From positions 1-24,171 of the IMG/VR virus record IMGVR_UViG_3300034954_000027: a stretch of 24,171 nucleotides of DNA. One strand, 5' to 3'. The translations under genes were made by a program, and so were the position numbers. The notes beneath the pieces were generated by a model. The model was not told the DNA's origin, searched no databases, and worked only from the letters and a program-made list of their open reading frames with translations. Shown here piece after piece: positions 1 to 7,656 of the stretch; positions within the stretch are counted from its first letter, which is position 1; each line of letters opens with the position of its first letter. Origin of the DNA: a virus.

Positions 1-456
1 TAATATAAAATCTTGTTGACTAGAACTGTTTGAACTTGTTACACCTAAAGCACCACCAGAACTGCTATTTCTAACTTCTAATCCGTTATCACTATTCGAG
101 GAACTTGTTGTGCCAATAAGAACTGTTCCAGACGAATTTATACGCATACGGTCTACACCAGCAGTTCCGTCATAAAAACTAAAATTTCCATCATTCTGTG
201 CTTGCAATCCATAGTTTCTGCCACTAGCATTGGATGATTCAAGCTGAATAGAAGGAGCATCTGCTCTAACAACCAACTCTTCTGCTGGACTTGCTGTACC
301 TATACCTACGTTGCCAGAACTATTTGCAGTAACAAACGATCCGTTACCTGCGTAAGTATCGTTTAAAGTAATAGTTCTATCAGCAGCAGGGTTACTGGAT
401 GGTGCAGCAATACTCATGCTGTTACCACCCGAATGTTTTAATTTTATTGAACTCAT
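1..456 (-). CDS. Tail fibre-like protein, 3' part beyond window
   Basis: An open frame of 152 codons begins at the ATG at 456-454 and runs off the left edge, so only the N-terminal part is present. The start directly abuts the stop of the preceding fibre gene and has a strong ribosome site (TTGGAGG, about 9 bases upstream). The protein begins MSSIKLKHSGG, then has beta-type modules ending VGIGTASP (residues about 50-57) and DRMRINSSGTVLIGTT. These Ser/Gly/Asn-rich modules are typical of phage fibre shafts, and related modules occur in the neighbouring fibre gene. Likely role: receptor-binding or accessory tail fibre. The C-terminus, which would show whether it ends in a chaperone domain, is not in the window. 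Confidence 0.8.
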   Translation of the reverse strand, partial: MSSIKLKHSGGNSMSIAAPSSNPAADRTITLNDTYAGNGSFVTANSSGNVGIGTASPAEELVVRADAPSIQLESSNASGRNYGLQAQNDGNFSFYDGTAGVDRMRINSSGTVLIGTTSSSNSDNGLEVRNSSSGGALGVTSSNSSSQQDFIL

Positions 457-1398
457 TTATGCAGCCTCCAATGCAGCAACTTTTGTTTCCAATACTTCAA
501 TTTTAGCAACAGCTTCCTGTAATGCAGCAGTAAGTAAAGGTACAAGTTTACTCTGATCTATTCCTTGATATACAGGATTTTTGTCTGCATCAACTTCATC
601 TTTAGTTCCTGTTATAGCCTCAGGTACTGCTGTAACTTCATGTGCTAAAAATCCATCAACAATTCTAGAATCACCTATAAAGTTGAATTTAGAAGGTTTT
701 AATGTTTTTAATCTTGTAATACCATCAGATATTGCAGTTATATTTTCTTTAAGTCTGTAATCTGAACTTGTACTATATGTAGTACCTGATGTTGTAGCAT
801 CAATAAAACCTCTTACTGTACCGCCAGCATCTTGGAATTTTATATATCCTGCCGCAGTACCACCTGTGTTTCTACTATGTCTCATTATCATCATTCCTAC
901 ATCATCTGTAGAACCATGACGTAGAAAAACAGTTCCAGTACTACCTGTACTGTCTACACGCAATTTTTCACTATTTGCAGTTGTATCTACACCAATACAT
1001 AAAGAACCTCCACTTGTGACTCTCATACGTTCTGTATCAGCAGTACCAAATTTTAAAGGAATACTATCAGCACTATAAAACCATGCTTGACTTCCAGACA
1101 CTCCAAAGTAGGCATCTTTATCTGTATCAGTTTCATGTAATAGAATTTGTGGCTGTATCCCTGCAATATTTATACCTCTTGAATTTCCTCCAAAACCACC
1201 ATTATTGTGGGAAGTATTACCGATTAGTAAATTACCATTTGAATCAAATCTGCTTCTTTCAGTTCCTCCAGTACTGAAACCTAAAATATCAGACCCAAAA
1301 TTTATTCCTGTATTACTGTCTGTTCCCTGTAATGCTGGTGCGGAAGCTGATCCGTCAATTCCAGAGATGCCAGTAGTGCCGTTAATAATTAAAGCCAT
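457..1398 (-). CDS. Tail fibre with C-terminal S74 intramolecular chaperone domain
   Basis: A 313-aa protein. The N-terminus (MALIINGTTGI, then SAPALQGTDSNTGINFG) is a form I recall from marine phage fibres. The middle carries two copies of a beta module: TERSRFDSNGNLLIG at about 46-60 and TERMRVTSGGSLCIG at about 122-136. The C-terminus is a peptidase S74-type chaperone: S212-D-Y-R-L-K217-E-N-I, which places the Ser-Lys pair as in S74 and MyRF-type self-cleaving domains. It is followed by DGFLAHEV (about 248-255) and a final helix (about 281-313) that probably forms a trimer coiled coil. By family knowledge the chaperone trimerises the fibre and cuts itself off just before S212. There is no clear Shine-Dalgarno site, and the start follows the previous stop after 2 bases. 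Confidence 0.88.
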   Translation of the reverse strand: MALIINGTTGISGIDGSASAPALQGTDSNTGINFGSDILGFSTGGTERSRFDSNGNLLIGNTSHNNGGFGGNSRGINIAGIQPQILLHETDTDKDAYFGVSGSQAWFYSADSIPLKFGTADTERMRVTSGGSLCIGVDTTANSEKLRVDSTGSTGTVFLRHGSTDDVGMMIMRHSRNTGGTAAGYIKFQDAGGTVRGFIDATTSGTTYSTSSDYRLKENITAISDGITRLKTLKPSKFNFIGDSRIVDGFLAHEVTAVPEAITGTKDEVDADKNPVYQGIDQSKLVPLLTAALQEAVAKIEVLETKVAALEAA

Positions 1399-1400
1399 AA

Positions 1401-1991
1401 TTAAAGAATAACAAGTATTGCGCCACTTGGCACAGTTATTGTAACCCCACTATTTATTGTGGGACTTACTGTGTGGGCGTGTTTTCCAGAGGATAAAGTG
1501 TAAGAAGTTGTAGCAGCTTGGTCACTCTCAAAAAACACCTCATCAGTCCCCCCACCAGTTGCGCCAGCCCCTCCACCAATAGCACCCCAAGCACCATTGT
1601 TATAGCCTTCAAATTGATTAAGGGTGCTGTTATGACGGAACATTCCAACAGCTGGACTACCATCCCTTTGAGCCGTTGTACCAGATGGGACTGTAAGACT
1701 AGAAGTATAGTTATGAGTTACTTTTCCTGTAAATGTACCTCCCGCAACAGGCATTAGACCTAAATTTGCCTGTGTTACATTACCGATCTCAATATATCCG
1801 TTATTAGCTGCATTTCTTAGCTTAAGAAGATTAGATGTTGTATTAACTGATAACTGAAACGCAACTTGTGTACCGCTGGGATCTGATGACCCACTATTTA
1901 AACTTTGTATGGCAGCAAAAACATTATTAAGGTCAGTTCTTACGGCAGAGCCTGTGCCATTAGCAATACTGTAATCTGAAACTTGTGCCAT
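1401..1991 (-). CDS. Tail fibre or tail-tip accessory protein
   Basis: A 196-aa protein beginning MAQVSDYSIANGTGSAVRTDLNN, with segments AAIQSLNSGSSDP and LLKLRNAANNGYIEIG, an arrangement I recall from marine phage tail fibres. The middle has PVAGGTFTGKV (about 80-90), the type of repeat found in phage fibre shafts. It then has FRHNSTLNQFEGYNNGAW, a common fibre segment, and a Gly-rich linker. The end is a small beta domain (SGKHAHTVSPTINSGVTITV, then a hydrophobic tail VPSGAILVIL). It lies between the J-like tail hub and the S74 fibre, as expected for a protein attached to the tail tip. There is no enzymatic motif. The exact role (fibre, baseplate-fibre adaptor) is open. Confidence 0.75.
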   Translation of the reverse strand: MAQVSDYSIANGTGSAVRTDLNNVFAAIQSLNSGSSDPSGTQVAFQLSVNTTSNLLKLRNAANNGYIEIGNVTQANLGLMPVAGGTFTGKVTHNYTSSLTVPSGTTAQRDGSPAVGMFRHNSTLNQFEGYNNGAWGAIGGGAGATGGGTDEVFFESDQAATTSYTLSSGKHAHTVSPTINSGVTITVPSGAILVIL

Positions 1992-2015
1992 TTAGAAAAC
2001 TACCTTGTGCATATT

Positions 2016-5000
2016 CTACCCTCCTTTACCAAATCCGACAGCCTGATAGGTGAAATTTCTATCAATCGAAGCATTTGATGAGTTTTTGAAGTGAACAGTG
2101 AAACCAGTTCCAGAAATACTACTTACTTCAAAGTAATCTCCTGATGCCATATTCTGAGCATTGATACCAATAGAGGGTAAATTAGTATTTGCTCCAAGCA
2201 AAGAAGAAGTACCAACAAAAAATGGATTGGTAAACGTAACAGCCTTTGCACCTGCTCCGCTTGCAATAACATTACCTTGTTCTGTTCTTCTCTGTAAAGA
2301 TGCTGTGTAACCTAACTGTGAAACTTTTATATCTTGCGCAACATCATTACTTGTCAGTTTTGCTCTGAACTGAAATCCTCTACCTTTATAAGTACCATTT
2401 GCAAAGGTCTGGAAGTCAGAATAAGTAGGAGATCCAGATGGGTCATCTTGTGTGACTCGAACTAGCATTTCCGCATTAACTTCAGTTGCAGTTAGGCCAT
2501 CGAAATCTGTCCATGTATCAATATTCGCTAATCTGCTGTCAATTAAGTCATTAGGATAAAATGCTTCTGTCAAGAAGTGACGTTTGAGATCAAGACTGAA
2601 TACACCACCTAAATCTAAAGTATCACCACCAGCAGTACCTCCAAAATCATAAGTACCAGAACTTGCAATACCTCCAAAGTCATCTAAAGACGGAACTGTA
2701 TCAAAATCAGTGATAGCATCAAATAAACCTGTACCAGATAAATTTAAACTGTTTGTTACAGGATCAAATTCAACATTAACTTTTGTTCCTTGAAATTTAG
2801 GACTATCTGTATCTTCTCTTCTTGTCTGTGTAATCAAAGGTGCTTGATTATCGGGTAAATCAATAATTACACTTGTTTCACCAGCGCAAAATCTACCGCC
2901 ATCATCTTGAAATTTTAAAATATATTCACCTTCAAGATAAGGTACTTCCGCAGAAGTCGTATTACCAGCTAAAGCTTGTATCAAATCAGTGCTATTAGTA
3001 AAACTACCACTACCATCTGTTAATGGACTATGCCTCACGAATACTCGACCACCATGAGTCACATCAATATCTGTAGATATATTCCAGCGTAATCTTACTA
3101 ATTTCTCGTTTATTGGTTCAGCTGTCAGTCCAGTTACATTTGATGGTAGAGCAGTTTTTCCAACAGCATTAAAAGTTAAATCTGCAGAGGTCGCACTTGT
3201 CTGCAATGCAGCGTTATAACTAAATACTTGAAATTCATAAGTTCCAACATCAGTATTAAATATCTCGAAATCTGGAGAAGAAACTGTTGTAGAAACGAAA
3301 TTACCATTATTGAATCTGTAATTAACTTGATATTGTGTGACTCCAACGATAGGTTGCCAACTTACAATTAGTTTAGAAACAGCGGAATTATTTATTTCAA
3401 CAATTTTTTCTTCAGCTTGTAGTGCAGCTGGTGCATTCTTTAATTCATTTAAAATTGATACTGTTCTAGTAGGTAAACTAGATCCATCTTCAATAAATGC
3501 GTATTTTTCGTTTACATAAGATAAAGCTGTTATTGCGTAATTTATTTCATCTATTTCCTCAACATTTACAACCCTAAAAAGTTGTGGCTGTACTGTGTCA
3601 TCAGCCAACAACCAGTTTGTATTGACATTTGGGGCTTGAGAAAATGGACTTGCTACAGTAATAGTTGCACCAGAAACAGAACTAATGTCTTTGGTTTCTA
3701 CAGTTCCATCTGGCATTATTACAGATAATTTTGCATTATTTGTTGTAGGTAAGTCTGTATTTGTAGAATCATCAACAGTGATAACAGATGTTGAAGTAAC
3801 AGATGCTATCCTTCCTCCTCGTCTAAGTCCACTTCTAACAGGATCAGCTATTTCTATTATTGATGATGGTCTGACTACAACACCACTATCAATAGATGTA
3901 GTAAAAGTACAAACTTCGGTTTCGTTGGCTTCGCTAAATAATATTGCCCTGCCAAGTCTTGCAGCCTGTCCTCTTGAAGTGCAAGCAAAAGCTTTAACTT
4001 GTTTAATACTCGAACCAAGTTTACTTATCAAGTTTGCATCTTCAACAACTTCAAAATCTATTTCTTGTGTATCCATGTTGAAATAAGAAACAGAAACCAC
4101 ACTATGACGTTGTTTTAAACTGCTACCAGAATATGAAAATCCATCACTCGTTATATTACTGAGATTAAAAAGATATGAAGCAGTAGCTGGACTATCTTGT
4201 TTTAAAGAAATACTACCTGCAGTCCAGATTGGCATACAACGCATTACACCAGCTAATTCATTTATGAGATCAAATGCCTCTCCAGAGCCTTGTATATTTA
4301 CGTTGCATGAAAATCTAGCCTCCTGACCACCTAATCCATCATCTACTAAAGTATTAGCAAATTTGCTTGCAGTAACGAAAGAAAATAAATCAAGAGAACT
4401 ATCTGTAATGTGATCGCCAAATCCATAACGAGTGTTAGTGAGAAGATCCAGTAATATCATTGCTGGACAGCTGCACCAAGTCGCTGCTGATAAAACGCCA
4501 TTAAATATATAGCCGTCTGGATAAATTATGCGACCAGTTGCACTATCGACAGTAGGTGTGCCAGAGCCATTAGCTCCCGCTGCTGGTATCCTTACTTTTA
4601 CTCCTCTTATCCTATATTTTCTTGAAGGTATAGAACTAAACTGCATTGAATCAAGTCTGATTGCAGCGTAAGCACTATTTGCATAAGTGTTTGCATCGTC
4701 AATTATTTCCCCTAAACTTGTCCACTCAAAAGCATTAATTAAAGCTGAATCTGTGCTGTCTGCTGTGACCCTTGAGACTCTAATGTCTACAGGAAAAGCA
4801 CCTGTTAACTCAATTCTATAATCTCTTTGGTACGCGTCAGCAGTTCTTCCAGTTATCGTATCAGTAATTAAATCTGTGAAACCACCAGAATTATATTGAA
4901 CAGAAATTTTTAATTCAACAGTAGAACCAAGTAAATCACCTTTATCTGTAGCTTGTTGTATTTGCGGAAATGTTATTGTTACGTTAGCGGCATCAACATC

Positions 5001-5426
5001 TGTATTTGTAATTTGTCTTGTAACTGGTGAAGATGTTGTTACAGTTACTCCTACTGCCGTAACAGAAGAGCTACTTTCAATACCTTCAACTTTGGTTTGG
5101 CTTGAAGTACCAAATCTAGGGTTAAAAGTTACATCTTGAAAATTAAAATCTGTTGCTACTGGATTTGTCGAATCAGCTGTAGCTTTTAAAACAGGTGTAT
5201 CATTAAGAATTACATCTTTAAGAGCAGCATTGTTATATGCAGTTGTTCCTTTTGTTCTGCCTTCTTTCGATGCAGTAGCATATCCCTCTATCTCTCCCTC
5301 AGAAACTAGGTCTAAAAATGTAGCAAACTGTCTGCTGTGCAGCGTATCTGGCGTTCTTGTCGGTTGAGGAGGAGGAGGAGGGCTACCACCACCACCAGAG
5401 CCACGAATAATTTTAGGTTTCGTCAT
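2016..5426 (-). CDS. Tail tip central hub / host-specificity protein, lambda J-like
   Basis: A 1136-aa protein, close in size to lambda gpJ (about 1130 aa). The N-terminus has a Gly/Pro stretch (GGGGSPPPPPQP, residues 11-22), then the J-type opening LDLVSEGEIEGYATA (about 38-52) and DVILNDTPVLK. The hub region runs to about residue 650, with YPDGYIFNG (302-310), NTRYGFGD and CMPIWTAGSISLKQD. Two fibronectin type III-like domains follow at about 664-755 and 760-857. The C-terminus (about 940-1136) ends in a beta domain with FTVHFKNSSN and a Gly-Lys terminus, as in many siphovirus J proteins. By family knowledge it forms the trimeric hub that contacts the receptor. It is the last gene of an M-L-K-I-J set and overlaps I by ATGA. 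There is no clear Shine-Dalgarno; translation is probably coupled. Confidence 0.93.
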   Translation of the reverse strand: MTKPKIIRGSGGGGSPPPPPQPTRTPDTLHSRQFATFLDLVSEGEIEGYATASKEGRTKGTTAYNNAALKDVILNDTPVLKATADSTNPVATDFNFQDVTFNPRFGTSSQTKVEGIESSSSVTAVGVTVTTSSPVTRQITNTDVDAANVTITFPQIQQATDKGDLLGSTVELKISVQYNSGGFTDLITDTITGRTADAYQRDYRIELTGAFPVDIRVSRVTADSTDSALINAFEWTSLGEIIDDANTYANSAYAAIRLDSMQFSSIPSRKYRIRGVKVRIPAAGANGSGTPTVDSATGRIIYPDGYIFNGVLSAATWCSCPAMILLDLLTNTRYGFGDHITDSSLDLFSFVTASKFANTLVDDGLGGQEARFSCNVNIQGSGEAFDLINELAGVMRCMPIWTAGSISLKQDSPATASYLFNLSNITSDGFSYSGSSLKQRHSVVSVSYFNMDTQEIDFEVVEDANLISKLGSSIKQVKAFACTSRGQAARLGRAILFSEANETEVCTFTTSIDSGVVVRPSSIIEIADPVRSGLRRGGRIASVTSTSVITVDDSTNTDLPTTNNAKLSVIMPDGTVETKDISSVSGATITVASPFSQAPNVNTNWLLADDTVQPQLFRVVNVEEIDEINYAITALSYVNEKYAFIEDGSSLPTRTVSILNELKNAPAALQAEEKIVEINNSAVSKLIVSWQPIVGVTQYQVNYRFNNGNFVSTTVSSPDFEIFNTDVGTYEFQVFSYNAALQTSATSADLTFNAVGKTALPSNVTGLTAEPINEKLVRLRWNISTDIDVTHGGRVFVRHSPLTDGSGSFTNSTDLIQALAGNTTSAEVPYLEGEYILKFQDDGGRFCAGETSVIIDLPDNQAPLITQTRREDTDSPKFQGTKVNVEFDPVTNSLNLSGTGLFDAITDFDTVPSLDDFGGIASSGTYDFGGTAGGDTLDLGGVFSLDLKRHFLTEAFYPNDLIDSRLANIDTWTDFDGLTATEVNAEMLVRVTQDDPSGSPTYSDFQTFANGTYKGRGFQFRAKLTSNDVAQDIKVSQLGYTASLQRRTEQGNVIASGAGAKAVTFTNPFFVGTSSLLGANTNLPSIGINAQNMASGDYFEVSSISGTGFTVHFKNSSNASIDRNFTYQAVGFGKGG

Positions 5427-6046
5427 GCTACAACTTGTTGAGTGTCTACAGCACCACTAATGACAACTGAGCCAGTTATAATTTCACCATAACAAATCGG
5501 AACAGGAGTACCAGCCCTAGAGGTATTTTGTGTCCCACTAAAAGCGAAAGATATTCTAGGATCTTGCTCACTAGAAAACTCTGGCATTTTTGGCAATGGA
5601 AAAAGCATATCACTTACACCAGAAAGCACTAAACCAGCACCAATACCAAATGAAGCTTTAGCTAAAAATCCTACCTTACCAAAAGCAGTTGCCCCTGCTG
5701 CTACTCCTTTTGCTGTAAAAGAGCCTAATGTCAAGGGAGAAAATGCAAATGCACCAGCAATAAAAGCAGCCCCTAACAATATTTTTCCTACTCCTCGTCC
5801 AGCACCTTGAATAACAGGAACAATATGTATATCCTGTTGTCCTATTGGTAATTGAATTTCAGTTTCATCAATGGCATAATTTCCAACTTTTACTTGATAA
5901 TATTTTGGACTCATGTATTGTTCTATACCAGCAAAATTATTTACTAAAAAACTTATTGCATGACTTAAAGTATCAGCTTTTATTTCAAACTCTTTATGAC
6001 CAACGAAATTGGCTAACTCTCCATAAAGTTTAATTTTACGCAACAT
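5423..6046 (-). CDS. Tail assembly protein, lambda I-like
   Basis: A 207-aa protein. Residues 1-75 look like a beta-grasp (ubiquitin-like) domain: MLRKIKLYGELANFVG, then HAISFLVNNF, YQVKVGNY, and IHIVPVIQG. A hydrophobic Gly/Ala-rich region follows (about 80-150, KILLGAAFIAGAFAFSP and GIGAGLVLSGVSDMLFP), as is typical of lambda gpI. The C-terminal segment FSGTQNTSRAGTPVPICYGE matches the usual end of this family. In lambda gpI is needed for tail tip assembly but is not clearly in the virion. The start has AGAGG about 7 bases upstream. The gene overlaps K by 11 bases and J by 4. Confidence 0.88.
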   Translation of the reverse strand: MLRKIKLYGELANFVGHKEFEIKADTLSHAISFLVNNFAGIEQYMSPKYYQVKVGNYAIDETEIQLPIGQQDIHIVPVIQGAGRGVGKILLGAAFIAGAFAFSPLTLGSFTAKGVAAGATAFGKVGFLAKASFGIGAGLVLSGVSDMLFPLPKMPEFSSEQDPRISFAFSGTQNTSRAGTPVPICYGEIITGSVVISGAVDTQQVVA

Positions 6047-6737
6047 AACGTAACCTCTTTCCTGTGCATTTTAGCAACCATTCTGAGTATGGCTCTATGC
6101 AACTTAGTCTATCTGTTAAATGATGCAAAATTTCACCATCAAGAAAAATAGCGACATGATTTAGGTTATTAGACAAAATTGACATAAATAATAAATCACC
6201 ATTAATTAATTTTTCATCTGGTTTCAGTTCTCTAAAACCTGTTTCCTCTGCACAATTTTCAAACATAGGATTTTCATTAAAATCTTCTAGTGTAGTCGGT
6301 CTTACCCAATCAATTAAATCAATGTCTAATTTTTCTTTATACCAATCTCTTACTAATGTATAACAATCTGTAACCGCCCAAGCCCACTCCCTCCCTAGCA
6401 ATGGTGCTTTGTATCCTGTCGGCTCTAAATAGCCCCATGTTTCTGTCTTAGGGTTTACAATATGCCATTTAAGGCCGCTTTGCTCGCAAGCTACCTTATC
6501 AGATTGACTTGCTATTGGCGGTGTAACTGGGTGACTATGGATTACAGCAATAATATCTCCTGTATTATCAGCCCTTACATAGTCTTCTGGATCAATAATA
6601 AAGCATTGATGAGCAGTCATTGACAAATTTCTACAAGGAAAATATCTTTCTTTGCCTTTGATATTTAGTAAAAGACCACAGGACTCTTTAGGGTCTTGTT
6701 CTTTCGCGTGAGCAAGAGCAGCGTCTTTCCAGTTCAT
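6036..6737 (-). CDS. Tail tip peptidase, lambda K-like (JAB/MPN plus NlpC/P60)
   Basis: A 233-aa protein with two catalytic domains. N-terminal JAB/MPN metalloprotease domain: E18 in KESCGLLL, then H67-S-H69-P with S77 and D80, the full JAMM zinc motif. C-terminal NlpC/P60 domain: D124-C125 nucleophile (VTDCYTLVRDWY), N193-H194 (NHVAIFL) and H205 or H206 (EILHH) as the third polar residue. Both active sites look intact. By family knowledge the NlpC/P60 part cuts peptidoglycan peptide bonds, while the JAB part acts in tail tip maturation. It sits between L and I as in lambda. Its ATG overlaps the L stop (ATGA), so translation is probably coupled. Confidence 0.92.
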   Translation of the reverse strand: MNWKDAALAHAKEQDPKESCGLLLNIKGKERYFPCRNLSMTAHQCFIIDPEDYVRADNTGDIIAVIHSHPVTPPIASQSDKVACEQSGLKWHIVNPKTETWGYLEPTGYKAPLLGREWAWAVTDCYTLVRDWYKEKLDIDLIDWVRPTTLEDFNENPMFENCAEETGFRELKPDEKLINGDLLFMSILSNNLNHVAIFLDGEILHHLTDRLSCIEPYSEWLLKCTGKRLRYVA

Positions 6738-7312
6738 GCGATAAAAGTACCAATACTGGGAAAATTATCCCTAGTGCAAAGACGTTTTGGCGCTCTTATG
6801 CCAGCTAAATCGAAAGGAGCAGCTAGTTCAAACTGCACTATTTCTCGATTTTCTGTAGCTTTTCTATCTATTTTGTAAATTTCTTGAGGAAACTCTGCTG
6901 TAGGGTCTGGTGTTCCTAATGGATTTGTACCATCAGGAAAGTTAACAGCGTCAAGATAACGTGCTAAAGTCCTAATCCTCGTAACAGTAGCGCCTGTTAA
7001 ATCATTTCCAGTTGTTACAGTATTTACATTTAACAAAATAGCTGTAATTGTTCCAAGAGCATTACTTACAGTTAAAGTAGGTCTAGGAATTTGTCCGCGT
7101 TGATATGCAAAACCCTCTGCAATAATTGGCAGTGGAATATAGGTATTACCAGCCCATACAACATTTGCATTAGAATTAAGATTAGTCCCATTATGAAACC
7201 TATAAGTTTGAGCAGAGCCATGCAAAGCAACTGTTGTTTCTAAAGTAAAAAGTTCAATAATCGCAGACGGATTTATTTTTTGTAAATCTGTAATTATTGG
7301 GGCAGTACTCAT
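6734..7312 (-). CDS. Minor tail protein, lambda L-like, lacking the Cys-rich C-terminus
   Basis: A 192-aa protein with the gpL core: VVWAGNTYIPLPIIAEGF (about 51-68), RPTLTVSN (77-84) and ARYLDAVNF (117-125), followed by EIYKIDRKA and the beta core ending APFDL. Lambda gpL is about 40 residues longer and has a C-terminal Cys-rich segment reported to hold an iron-sulfur cluster. Here the protein stops soon after IRAPKRLCTRDNF, with a single Cys (179) in that region. It is not a local frameshift: the stop overlaps the K start (ATGA) and no Cys-rich frame follows. A GAGAGG ribosome site precedes the ATG. Role: tail tip assembly between the M and K proteins. Confidence 0.88.
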   Translation of the reverse strand: MSTAPIITDLQKINPSAIIELFTLETTVALHGSAQTYRFHNGTNLNSNANVVWAGNTYIPLPIIAEGFAYQRGQIPRPTLTVSNALGTITAILLNVNTVTTGNDLTGATVTRIRTLARYLDAVNFPDGTNPLGTPDPTAEFPQEIYKIDRKATENREIVQFELAAPFDLAGIRAPKRLCTRDNFPSIGTFIA

Positions 7313-7656
7313 GGTTCAAACACCTCTCGGAATGTGGCACTAATACTAGCCCTATTATTGTATGGAATCGTTTTTGACCATTTATCACAAACAAATTTCA
7401 TTGAAGAACTTTCACCCGCTGGTGTGTAATCAAAACTAGCTTGGTCATTAGCTCTTGCATCTAAAAAAGTTTCGATTGTGTCAGCATCAGTTTCACTGAC
7501 ATTCCAAGTAAAATTAAAAACTTTTGGGTTTTGGTTCTGTGCTAAACCAAATACAATTCTTTGTTCAAAACCATCTGCAAATTGTACGACCCTATTGACT
7601 GGTGCATTATTTTTTCTAGACCCATATGCGGGTTTGATGTCTGGAAAAGTTGCCAT
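7309..7656 (-). CDS. Minor tail protein, lambda M-like
   Basis: A 115-aa protein, about the size of lambda gpM (109 aa). Family features: PAYGSRKNNAPVNRVVQFADG at the start (about 9-29), then FNFTWNVSETDADTIETFLDA, where a tryptophan in a beta strand leads into a helix, and a final KWSKTIPYNN followed by SATFREVFEP. It is directly downstream of the tape measure gene: the TAA of that gene overlaps this ATG (TAATG), and AGGGGG lies about 10 bases upstream as a ribosome site. By family knowledge it is a distal tail protein, placed at the tape measure end of the tip complex. Its stop overlaps the L start by 4 bases. Confidence 0.88.
   Translation of the reverse strand: MATFPDIKPAYGSRKNNAPVNRVVQFADGFEQRIVFGLAQNQNPKVFNFTWNVSETDADTIETFLDARANDQASFDYTPAGESSSMKFVCDKWSKTIPYNNRASISATFREVFEP

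Noticed and set aside
400-470. The left-edge fibre as a frameshifted continuation of the S74 fibre
   Set aside because: It has its own GGAGG ribosome site, its own ATG abutting the previous stop and a typical fibre N-terminus; the upstream fibre is complete with its chaperone domain.
3685-4086. Open frame of 133 codons on the plus strand
   Set aside because: It is antisense to the J-like hub gene, which is strongly supported; the translation is low-complexity and without motifs. Other plus-strand open frames in the window are the same kind of shadow.
6690-6760. A frameshift that would restore a longer gpL with a Cys-rich end
   Set aside because: The frames after the stop hold the K start in normal overlap, and no Cys cluster is found there.
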